DNA from: a virus
Virus record (IMG/VR): IMGVR_UViG_3300042452_000485
Coordinates: 1-29,056 of that record
DNA length: 29,056 nucleotides
Strand: one strand, 5' to 3'
Position 1 is the first letter of the stretch. The number at the start of each line of letters is the position of its first letter. Positions 5,907-12,959 of the stretch are shown in pieces. The position numbers and the translations under genes were made by a program. The notes beneath the pieces were generated by a model. The model did not search any database. It worked only from the letters and a program-made list of their open reading frames with translations, and was not told where the DNA came from.

Positions 5907-7408
5907 TCAACGTCACCGCACGTCCCGAACACTTCCCCACGCGCGTTCAGGCCGATGGTGAACTGCACACGCTCAGAGCGCGGATCGCCCGGTTCAATCG
6001 GAACATCGATCGCGTGCAGCAGGTCGCACGCTGAGGCGCGGTCATGGTCACCCGTCACGATGCGGACAGGGAGAACAGCCTGCCCCGGCTCACGGTTGGT
6101 CAGGGCAAAGATCAGCGGCGACGGGGTCGGGTATGTCGTGCCGCGGGGAATGACGACAGACGCGACGCCCTCGACCTTGTCATAGACCTCGACGGCAACG
6201 CTGTAGGACAGCACGTCTTGGATCGTCAGGTCGGACTTGCGCCCCTCGATCACCGCCGCACGGATCGCAGCGCCGAGAACAACGGCCACTTCCGGGTCAA
6301 TGTCCGTTTTTGCTTCCTGCCCGAAGATATCGCGCGCAAGGGCCTGCACCGCTGGCATACGCGTACCGCCGCCAACGAGGACGACGTCATTCAGATCCCG
6401 CGCCGAGAAATTCGGGTCTTTGCGCTTGGCTTCCGCAATCGCGACTTCGCACGCAGCCCGCATCCGCTTGAGAAGGTCTTGCGCCAGATGCTCCAACAAC
6501 GGACGGTCGATGATCTCGTCCATGTGCAGGACGACACCGCCAGGCGTGCGGTCAAAGTCCTTGATGCGGAACTCGGTCTTCTGCTTGCGGGAAAGCCGGA
6601 TCTTGGCTTGCTCGGCTTCCTGCAGCACAAGCGACATGGCGCTGTCGTCAACAGCCAAGTCTGTCTCGTGCTGCTTGGACCATTCGTTGACAATGTACCG
6701 GCCTAGAATGGCGTCCACATCGCTGCCGCCCGTGATGGAACTGCCGCCCGTGCCGAGAACCGTCACGAGCCCGTTGCCGGTCTGGATGATGCTGACGTCA
6801 GTCGTCCCGCCGCCCACGTCCAGCACCGCAATCCGGCGCACTTTCTTGAAGTCGAAGCCGTAAGCGAGTGCGGCTGCGGTTGGCTCGTCCATCAGCTCGA
6901 TATAGGCAAGGCCCGCCATCTGGCCTGCTTCCTCGACCGCCTTGCGCTGCGATGGCGTGAAAGTCGCCGGGACGCAGATCACCGCGCCGTCTGGACGCTC
7001 GCCTTTGAACTTTTCGGTTGCGGCATCCAATAACTTGCCGATGACCATGCTGCACAACTCAACCGGGCTATACGTATGGCCGTCCGGTCCTTGGTAATGC
7101 AGCATCCCATCGCCAGAGCCGACCGTCTGGTATCCGGTATCTTCGTCCGCGTGCCACATCTCGCCAAGGCGGCGCTTGAACAGGCGGAAGCAGTAGTCCC
7201 GATACCGCTTGCCGACCTCGATGCCGTCGATGCCTACGAAGATTTGGCTTTCATCGGGGCCGACTGCATCAGCCGGCGCAATGGTGACGACGGATGGCAT
7301 GAGCGCCTTGCCGTCTACGGGGATGACTTCGGGGCCGCGACCGTTCCAGCGCGAAATGCTGCTGTTCGTGGTCCCCATATCGATGCCGACTAAGCGAGAG
7401 AGTTTCAT
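5888..7408 (-). CDS. Hsp70-family (DnaK-like) ATPase lacking the lid domain
   Basis: A 506-residue cytoplasmic Hsp70 homologue. The nucleotide-binding domain is complete: phosphate-1 loop GIDMGTTNSSI (8-18), a Lys in FKRRLG (78), connect region ELMDEPTAAALAYG (171-184, E175), phosphate-2 loop VLDVGGGTTDVSI (195-207) and adenosine motif VVLVGGGTRMP (342-352). A short beta substrate-binding domain follows (about 395-495, ending VQFTIGLNARGEV); the helical lid found in roughly 640-residue DnaK is absent. The ATG start overlaps the stop of the membrane-protein gene (ATGA), so the two are co-translated. No J-domain HPD motif or GrpE-like gene is seen in the window. Phage Hsp70s are uncommon; its substrate is unknown. 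Confidence 0.9.
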   Translation of the reverse strand: MKLSRLVGIDMGTTNSSISRWNGRGPEVIPVDGKALMPSVVTIAPADAVGPDESQIFVGIDGIEVGKRYRDYCFRLFKRRLGEMWHADEDTGYQTVGSGDGMLHYQGPDGHTYSPVELCSMVIGKLLDAATEKFKGERPDGAVICVPATFTPSQRKAVEEAGQMAGLAYIELMDEPTAAALAYGFDFKKVRRIAVLDVGGGTTDVSIIQTGNGLVTVLGTGGSSITGGSDVDAILGRYIVNEWSKQHETDLAVDDSAMSLVLQEAEQAKIRLSRKQKTEFRIKDFDRTPGGVVLHMDEIIDRPLLEHLAQDLLKRMRAACEVAIAEAKRKDPNFSARDLNDVVLVGGGTRMPAVQALARDIFGQEAKTDIDPEVAVVLGAAIRAAVIEGRKSDLTIQDVLSYSVAVEVYDKVEGVASVVIPRGTTYPTPSPLIFALTNREPGQAVLPVRIVTGDHDRASACDLLHAIDVPIEPGDPRSERVQFTIGLNARGEVFGTCGDVEWGSAS

Positions 7409-8604
7409 TCTGCGGCCACCTTCGCTTGCATGGTGTCAAGGGTTGAGACAGGCCCGATGACAAGCAGGCGCTCGGTCTTCTCAGCCCGGCGATTGTGTTG
7501 TGCCGCCAGCCCGCCCTGACGCGCCGCGCGCTGCTGGTCTGTCAGTTCTGGTGCTGGGGATGGCTCAGGCTCTGGCGCAGCCGCTGGTGCGGGTTCTGGC
7601 TCCGGGGCTGCGATGGCAGCCGGGGGAGGCTCAATCGCGACAGGCGCAGGCGCTGGGGCCATAGCCGCACGCATCGCCGCGACTTCCTGCTGATGCCGAA
7701 GCTCTGCAAGCTCGTCCGTGCGCTCTCGATCGCGCTTGGCGTCGTTCGCGCTGATATCCGTGATGAGCGCCCAGAGGCTGAGAGAACGGGCGCCCTCAAG
7801 GACGCAAAGCATGATGATGAGCCAGAGCCATGCCCAGAAGGCAGCGTTGGCTGCGTCGGCTTGCTCGATCTGCAACAGGCGCTTGTCGCTGGTCGCTTGC
7901 AGGACGGGGCTGGCCTGCCCTGCCATGAGCCCGTCTTCCCGCGCCTTGAGGTTGGCAAGCTCCGCCTGGATAGCCTCGCCGCGCGCACGCATAGCGGATT
8001 CAGTCTTGTCCTGCCGGATGCCGTCCACACTGCCGAAATAGAGCCCTTGGGCCAGCAACAGGCTTTGAGCCTTGGAGATGCCCTCTGGCGACATGCTCGC
8101 CATGATCTGCTGCTCGGTCTTCAGTTCCGCGATCTGGACGCGGACGCGCTCAAGCTCTGCGCCGGTCCCGCTGATTGCTGCCTGCTGCGCCGTGCCGAGC
8201 GTTCCGGCTTCCTCGCCTGCAAGCGCCGCCTTGGCCTGAAGCGAGGCAGAGCTTTCCGCGAAGCGATCGGGCCAGACAACCTTCGCGCCGTTCTCGGCAT
8301 TGTGGACGCCCACGGCTGCGAGGCCCACGAAGATGAACGCGCCGGCCACCTTGCGCCAGAGCGTCGATGCGGTGAGCATCCGGATAAACGCAACGGTTGC
8401 CAGCAGCTCCGCGCCGAGAACGGCGAAGATCAGGCCCACGGTCGGAAGCGCAGACAGCCATGTCCACTTGGCAGTTGCAACGATGCCGGTAACGCTCAAG
8501 CTTGCGAGGCCCAGCGTGATGATGACCACCGCGAACAGCGCAAACTTGCGGGTCGCGTCGGCTTCGTTTTTGAACTCTAGGAACTTGTCGAGAAACTTGC
8601 CCAT
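7405..8604 (-). CDS. Four-pass membrane protein with coiled coil and peptidoglycan-binding-like segment
   Basis: The 399-residue product has three N-terminal membrane helices (about 21-45, 49-74, 84-103), a large soluble region (about 105-250), a fourth helix (about 254-275) and a proline/alanine-rich tail. With the N-terminus inside, the soluble region is periplasmic and the tail cytoplasmic. The periplasmic part begins as a coil and contains AQSLLLAQGLYFGSVDGIR followed by TESAMRARGEAI (172-215), matching the PG_binding_1 repeat pattern (LL--GxYxGxVDG--T--A). The tail ends near ERLLVIGPV, a hydrophobic peptide of the kind Hsp70s bind. It is not a recognised family; linkage between cell wall and the coupled Hsp70 is inference. 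Confidence 0.75.
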   Translation of the reverse strand: MGKFLDKFLEFKNEADATRKFALFAVVIITLGLASLSVTGIVATAKWTWLSALPTVGLIFAVLGAELLATVAFIRMLTASTLWRKVAGAFIFVGLAAVGVHNAENGAKVVWPDRFAESSASLQAKAALAGEEAGTLGTAQQAAISGTGAELERVRVQIAELKTEQQIMASMSPEGISKAQSLLLAQGLYFGSVDGIRQDKTESAMRARGEAIQAELANLKAREDGLMAGQASPVLQATSDKRLLQIEQADAANAAFWAWLWLIIMLCVLEGARSLSLWALITDISANDAKRDRERTDELAELRHQQEVAAMRAAMAPAPAPVAIEPPPAAIAAPEPEPAPAAAPEPEPSPAPELTDQQRAARQGGLAAQHNRRAEKTERLLVIGPVSTLDTMQAKVAAE

Positions 8605-8622
8605 GCCCAGCCCTCTATTGCG

Positions 8623-9054
8623 CTACATGCGCGCGGTTGTTTCCCAGAACACAAACAGCGCCCCGAAGATCGACAGCACAGCGCCGAGGATCAGGAACTG
8701 GAATTGCTGCCGGGTCTTCTTTGCTTCGTTCGCCGCGGCTTCCCGATCGCGTGCAAGCATCAGTTCGACTTGCGCAATCAGCGATACAGACTGCTGATCG
8801 TTCGCCGTGGTGAAGTGCTCACGAATGCCGTTCGTTGCTTCTCTCAATCCACTCTCCCACTCTCGCCGTAGTTCCTTGATATCCTCAGCGGAAACGGATC
8901 GCTCCAGCTCCTTGAGGAAGGTATCGAACGCCGCTTCAAAGCGTGTCCGCAGGACGGCAACGTCCCGCTCCACCGTGTTGATGCGATCGTTGCTCTTGAA
9001 CGCGTCGCGCTGACGCTCGATCTCGACCGTCTCGCGTAGAAGTAATTCCGTCAT
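8623..9054 (-). CDS. Coiled-coil protein with C-terminal membrane anchor
   Basis: The 143-residue product is almost entirely charged helix (RETVEIERQRDAFKSNDRI through ARDREAAANEAKKTRQQ) and ends in one hydrophobic segment (about 119-137, FLILGAVLSIFGALFVFW) with a five-residue tail. This is a tail-anchored topology, placing the coil in the cytoplasm. It resembles small phage membrane proteins of the late region but no named family is recognised. It lies 18 bases upstream of the four-pass membrane protein, so the two probably act together or at the same membrane. Confidence 0.65.
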   Translation of the reverse strand: MTELLLRETVEIERQRDAFKSNDRINTVERDVAVLRTRFEAAFDTFLKELERSVSAEDIKELRREWESGLREATNGIREHFTTANDQQSVSLIAQVELMLARDREAAANEAKKTRQQFQFLILGAVLSIFGALFVFWETTARM

Positions 9055-9078
9055 AAGCCGCCCAGCCCCTGCTCAAGT

Positions 9079-9774
9079 TCAGACCTCGCCGCGCCTCGTC
9101 AGAAGCCCCAACAGACGGTCGATCGATGCGCTTCGCGGATTGGCCACACCGGTTGCCTGGTGCTCCCGGTCCAGCCGTGCGCGCTCCACGTTGAGCTGTT
9201 CTGACAGGTGTTTGAGACGCAGCGCCGACAGCGTCTGCACCACAGCCACTGTCTCGGCTTCGTCTGCTTCGAAAGCGTCCAGCAGCATGTCGCCGGTAAT
9301 GTCGTCGCCTACTGGCCCGTAATCGCTCATCAGCGCGTCAGGCGCAGGCAGCAGCGGGGCCTCGGAGAATGCCGACCTGTCCCGTGCTTCCAGTTCTTCG
9401 ATCCGTTTCCGCAGCGCTTCGTTCTCTGCTGCGAGATCGATCACAGGCGCAGGCTCTGGCTCTGGCAGGGCTTCCGGAGCCGCTACGGAGACGAATTCGG
9501 CATCCGGCGTCACGCGATCGATTGTCGCCACGGTTGACCCGTCTGGACCCTTGGCTATGACGCGGTAGTTGATCTTGTCCCACAGAAACACGGGCGGGAA
9601 TGAGCCATCCGGCAGGGCTGCGACAACCGACCCATGCGAGAACTCACGCGCTGCGCTGCAATCCTCGCGCTTGTAGGCGTTGGCCGGCCACTTGTCTTTG
9701 TCCGCGTTGAAGAACTCCAGCCACGCGGCGGGAAACGGACACGTGACAGCGCCATCTGCGGCGAATGCAGGCAT
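9079..9774 (-). CDS. Hypothetical late protein with beta-rich N-terminus and coiled coil
   Basis: Not recognised. The 231-residue product has an N-terminal part with two cysteines (VTCPFPAAW, KREDCSAA) and a beta-like segment (INYRVIAKGPDGSTVATIDR) reminiscent of small domains in phage fibre proteins. A proline/glutamate linker leads to a coil (DLAAENEALRKRIEELEAR), followed by an acidic stretch and a second helical region (SEQLNVERARLDREHQ). It stands between the SGNH hydrolase and the membrane-protein block. It could be a virion appendage protein or a cytoplasmic partner of that block. Confidence 0.6.
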   Translation of the reverse strand: MPAFAADGAVTCPFPAAWLEFFNADKDKWPANAYKREDCSAAREFSHGSVVAALPDGSFPPVFLWDKINYRVIAKGPDGSTVATIDRVTPDAEFVSVAAPEALPEPEPAPVIDLAAENEALRKRIEELEARDRSAFSEAPLLPAPDALMSDYGPVGDDITGDMLLDAFEADEAETVAVVQTLSALRLKHLSEQLNVERARLDREHQATGVANPRSASIDRLLGLLTRRGEV

Positions 9775-9797
9775 GGGTTATCCTCTTGTGGAAAGCT

Positions 9798-10373
9798 TCA
9801 GGCGGCTTGGGCTTGAGCCGTTGCGCCTATGGTGTTGGCTATGAGCCAGCGGGCTATGAGGCGGTTGGCTTCTGAGGTCGGGTGGATGCAATCTATGCGT
9901 TGGCGTTCTGGCAAAAGACGTTGGCCGCTGACTGCAAGGATCGGATCAAGAAAACGCTCTCCAGCGAAAGCGCGCATTTCGGCGTTGCAACGCTCGAACA
10001 TGCAATCCCGATTTGCGTCTGATGGCTGTGGAGGAATACCGCAGACCCACCATTCACCCGTGACGCGCTCAATCATGCTCTTGAAGATGTTGACCGTGTC
10101 GCGGCACTTGATCGGGTAATCGTTGCGCACCATCCAGAAGATTGACGGGCGGTCATGCCATTGAGGGACTTGCTCAAACCAGTCCTGAAGCTGCTCCGAT
10201 GTGATGCCTGGAGCCGCGCAGCATTCTACCGCAACACCTTGCTCCTGCATTGCGCTCGGTATGCTGACGAGTGGCTTGTCTGAAACGACCGTATGAGGCG
10301 TTCGACACGATTGCGGGACTTCCCGTGTCGTTGGGAAACCTGCCAGCATTGATCCGCCATACAGAACCAGCAT
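9798..10373 (-). CDS. SGNH/GDSL-type hydrolase, probable tail-associated esterase
   Basis: The 191-residue product shows the SGNH signature: nucleophile Ser8 in VLYGGSMLAG, a possible oxyanion glycine near 56 (AAPGITSE), Asn84 in WMVRNDYP, and the Asp-x-x-His pair D161 and H164 in DCIHPTSEAN. Such enzymes cleave acyl or acetyl esters. Placed directly after the tailspike gene, it most likely removes acetyl groups from surface polysaccharide during adsorption, or modifies the receptor. The short length means only the core fold is present. Substrate is not determinable from sequence. Confidence 0.75.
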   Translation of the reverse strand: MLVLYGGSMLAGFPTTREVPQSCRTPHTVVSDKPLVSIPSAMQEQGVAVECCAAPGITSEQLQDWFEQVPQWHDRPSIFWMVRNDYPIKCRDTVNIFKSMIERVTGEWWVCGIPPQPSDANRDCMFERCNAEMRAFAGERFLDPILAVSGQRLLPERQRIDCIHPTSEANRLIARWLIANTIGATAQAQAA

Positions 10374-10405
10374 GGGCTGATTCTAATGCAAATTGGCTTA
10401 TAATC

Positions 10406-12235
10406 CTAGGTCAAAGTGATCCCCAGCGCGCCGGTCGTGTTGAACCGAAACAACCTACCCACACCAGTAATGCCCGTCGCCGCCGCAGCCTGATCCGCAT
10501 AGGATGCAACGTCAGCCAGAGCGAAGATGGTTTCGATGTTGTCGCAGCCGATAGCCGAGACGATCTCGTTGCTGGCGTCCGTGATTGTCGTCGCCTTGAC
10601 GTTCGTAAGCCGGATTTCGGTGCAAGCGTCCGTGACGAAGTTGAGCGTGTCCGATCGATGCCCGCCGATGATTTGCAGGCGTGGGCAGGTGCTGGACGCC
10701 TCACCCGTCGCAACGAAGTTGAACGTTGCGCCGCTGCCTGTGCCGCCCGTGACAGCGCAAGGCTCGGTCGGGAATGTCCAGTAATCGCCTGCGTTCGATA
10801 CCGTTACGCCAGTGACCGCGCCAACACTGACCGTTGAGACAGTAAGTGTTGCCGCCGTGTTTCGCGTACCGCCGACAATGGTCAGCACGTTGCCGACCGC
10901 GTAGCCCGTGCCACCTGCCGATACCGTCGCGCTTGCGATGTTGGCGGCATCCCAACCGCGGACATTGCCCTCGCACCCGATGAGCTGCACGTCTGCCGAG
11001 CGGAAGATAGAGATGTCCACATCGACGTTCGAGACGCCTTGAAAGCCCGTGACGACGCAGCCGTTAGACGCGGAATCAATCTCCAGGCCACGGATGGCGT
11101 TTGACGCCGCGTATCCGCCGAAGACCTTGCCGTCGATGCTGTCAAAGAAGTCCAGCCCGGATATGCCGTTGCTTGAGAACGTGCCGCCGTGCGTTTCGCA
11201 ACGATCCGCTCCGTTGTGTTGAAGGCCGTGGCCCAGCGTGTTCGAGTTGAACGTCCCGCCATAGCCTTTGCAGTCAGCGCTATCGATGATTGCGAGACCA
11301 GCACCGGCATAGGTCGTGGAGTTGCCCGTAGCGTTTACGCCGTGATATTCGTAACGATCCGAGCCTGTGCCGCTTGAGTCATCCACGACAGCGCCGTTCC
11401 GGAGGTTCGCCGTTAGCCTGGAACCGTTGTCTCGCGCGTCGGAGTGTCCGAGAAGCTGGTATCCATCGTAACAATTGTCGAACCAGCATTCATCAAAACG
11501 ACCATGCGAGCCCAGAATTGATGACATACCCGCGCCGACAGGCGACCCCGAAAATGTTCCGCGCCAGCCGGTCGCTTTGATTCTCCGCAGACTCCAGCGC
11601 TGGCACGCAGCTTCAAGACGGATGCCACCGTGGCCGCCGTCGCCAGTGTTGTTTGTGTGGTTTCCGTCCAGCGTCATATCTTCGTAGATCAAGTCGTCCT
11701 TGGCGCTTGCGTAAAAGATACGACCGTTGGTTTCGTTGGCCCGGATCAGAATAGTCGCAGCCTGCCCCGCGCCCGTCACGCGATTGGACCGCGTATGTAC
11801 GATCGTGTTGATGTACGCCGTACCCTCTGGAAGCTGGACCCAGTAGTTAGCGTCAAGCGCTGCCTGTAGGGCTGTGGTGTTGGCGGTAGCGTCCGAGTTG
11901 CCGCCGCCGACCTTGAAGCCGTAGGCCGTGGCGTTGATCGGATCGGCTTGGTTGCTCGCATCGTCGTTGGCGAAGTCGCGGGTGACGAGCGTTGCGCCTG
12001 CGCTGTCCTTGTAAACCAGCTTGACGATGACGCTGTCAGCAATCCAACGCTCCGGAAAGCGTCCCGCTGCGTCTGCCGTGATCTGATAGCCCGCCGTGGT
12101 CGTCAGCGCGCGATCGGAATAGACCGTCCGTTGCGTCGTGGTACCGGCGTCATAGACCTCGATGGTCCCGCCAGGTTCCAAAGCTCCGCTATCGTCCAGC
12201 AATGTGTGGACGAGCCCAAAGATCGATTTCGCCAT
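10406..12235 (-). CDS. Tailspike with right-handed beta-helix
   Basis: The 609-residue product opens with a virion-anchoring region (about 1-100) containing GGTIEVYDAGTTTQRTVYSD and ITADAAGRFPERWIAD, typical of fibre N-termini. From about residue 105 a pectate-lyase-like parallel beta-helix begins (TTALQAALDANYWVQLPEG), with repeating segments such as DGYQLLGHSDARDNG and ETHGGTFSSNGISGLDFF. A glycine-rich domain (about 434-512) interrupts the helix, which then resumes (RLQIIGGHRSDT). Tailspikes of this kind bind and often degrade capsule or O-antigen. Catalytic acids cannot be assigned by eye. The SGNH hydrolase downstream suits a shared polysaccharide target. Confidence 0.85.
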   Translation of the reverse strand: MAKSIFGLVHTLLDDSGALEPGGTIEVYDAGTTTQRTVYSDRALTTTAGYQITADAAGRFPERWIADSVIVKLVYKDSAGATLVTRDFANDDASNQADPINATAYGFKVGGGNSDATANTTALQAALDANYWVQLPEGTAYINTIVHTRSNRVTGAGQAATILIRANETNGRIFYASAKDDLIYEDMTLDGNHTNNTGDGGHGGIRLEAACQRWSLRRIKATGWRGTFSGSPVGAGMSSILGSHGRFDECWFDNCYDGYQLLGHSDARDNGSRLTANLRNGAVVDDSSGTGSDRYEYHGVNATGNSTTYAGAGLAIIDSADCKGYGGTFNSNTLGHGLQHNGADRCETHGGTFSSNGISGLDFFDSIDGKVFGGYAASNAIRGLEIDSASNGCVVTGFQGVSNVDVDISIFRSADVQLIGCEGNVRGWDAANIASATVSAGGTGYAVGNVLTIVGGTRNTAATLTVSTVSVGAVTGVTVSNAGDYWTFPTEPCAVTGGTGSGATFNFVATGEASSTCPRLQIIGGHRSDTLNFVTDACTEIRLTNVKATTITDASNEIVSAIGCDNIETIFALADVASYADQAAAATGITGVGRLFRFNTTGALGITLT

Positions 12236-12239
12236 GTGA

Positions 12240-12959
12240 TTATGCCGTCCAGACTACAGTCATTGAACCGGAAAGACCGGGGCTCGTAATTTCGTTCGTT
12301 CCGCTCGCGCGTTGGATTTCAAGGCGGATGTCGGATTGCGCGCTGTTGTTTGCGGGGATGAGGACCGCCGTCAGGGGCAGGTCCGTAAACGATGTCGTCC
12401 AGAACGGGCCAACCGTGTAGGGAACGCCGCCCTCGGAGTAGGTTTCTGCGGGGACGTAATCGACCGTGAATGTCCCGGAATCGAGCGTGTATTCCGTGCC
12501 GCCGCTGGTGATTTCTTCGATGATGCGCCAGTTACCTGCGAAGCTGACAGCCGCGCCGCCGTCATCGCTCAGGCCCCCGCTGATATACTGGTCCGTGTTG
12601 ACCGTGATGCTGTAGTCGCCGCCTGCTCCGCCCGGCGTCAGGGTCACTGTCGTGAGCACAACCCACGTTGCACCGCTGCTGGTCTTTGCCGAGAACACGC
12701 TCGCATTGCTTGTGCTGCCTGAGCTGCCAGCCGCCGCCGCTGCAACAGCCGCATCGCCCGCAATCCTTGCCGCATTGGCTGCATCAATCTGCGCTTGCAG
12801 CTCTGCCGCCCCGCTGATGATACCGCCAACGCTGTTGTCAGTTTCGGTCCCGGTGCGCAGCAGGAGCGCATTCCAGGCGTTGCGGAACCACTCTACCGGC
12901 GTCCCGTCATCGTTGGTAATCTTGAGCCCGACTTGCAGGAACGGGACGTTGTTGGTCAC
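12240..12959 (-). CDS. Fibre-like structural protein
   Basis: The 239-residue product starts with VPFLQVGLKITNDDGTPVEW, an opening seen in podophage tail or fibre proteins that follow the neck gene. A short alanine-rich helix (AQIDAANAARIAGDAAVAAA, about 55-75) gives a likely trimeric coil. The rest is beta-rich and glycine/serine/threonine-rich. It lies between the gp10-like neck protein and the tailspike, with a 4-base ATGA overlap upstream and four bases downstream. It may form an adaptor joining tailspike to tail hub. Confidence 0.6.
   Translation of the reverse strand: MTNNVPFLQVGLKITNDDGTPVEWFRNAWNALLLRTGTETDNSVGGIISGAAELQAQIDAANAARIAGDAAVAAAAAGSSGSTSNASVFSAKTSSGATWVVLTTVTLTPGGAGGDYSITVNTDQYISGGLSDDGGAAVSFAGNWRIIEEITSGGTEYTLDSGTFTVDYVPAETYSEGGVPYTVGPFWTTSFTDLPLTAVLIPANNSAQSDIRLEIQRASGTNEITSPGLSGSMTVVWTA

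Noticed and set aside
5888-7408. Hsp70 as a stray host dnaK in a non-phage region
   Set aside because: It overlaps both neighbours in the late operon, lacks the lid and has no grpE or dnaJ nearby; it belongs to the phage unit.
7495-8580. Long 361-codon + strand frame opposite the four-pass membrane protein
   Set aside because: It is the antisense of a clearly structured membrane and coil gene, is rich in Arg, Cys and Trp, and has no family look; a GC-rich shadow.
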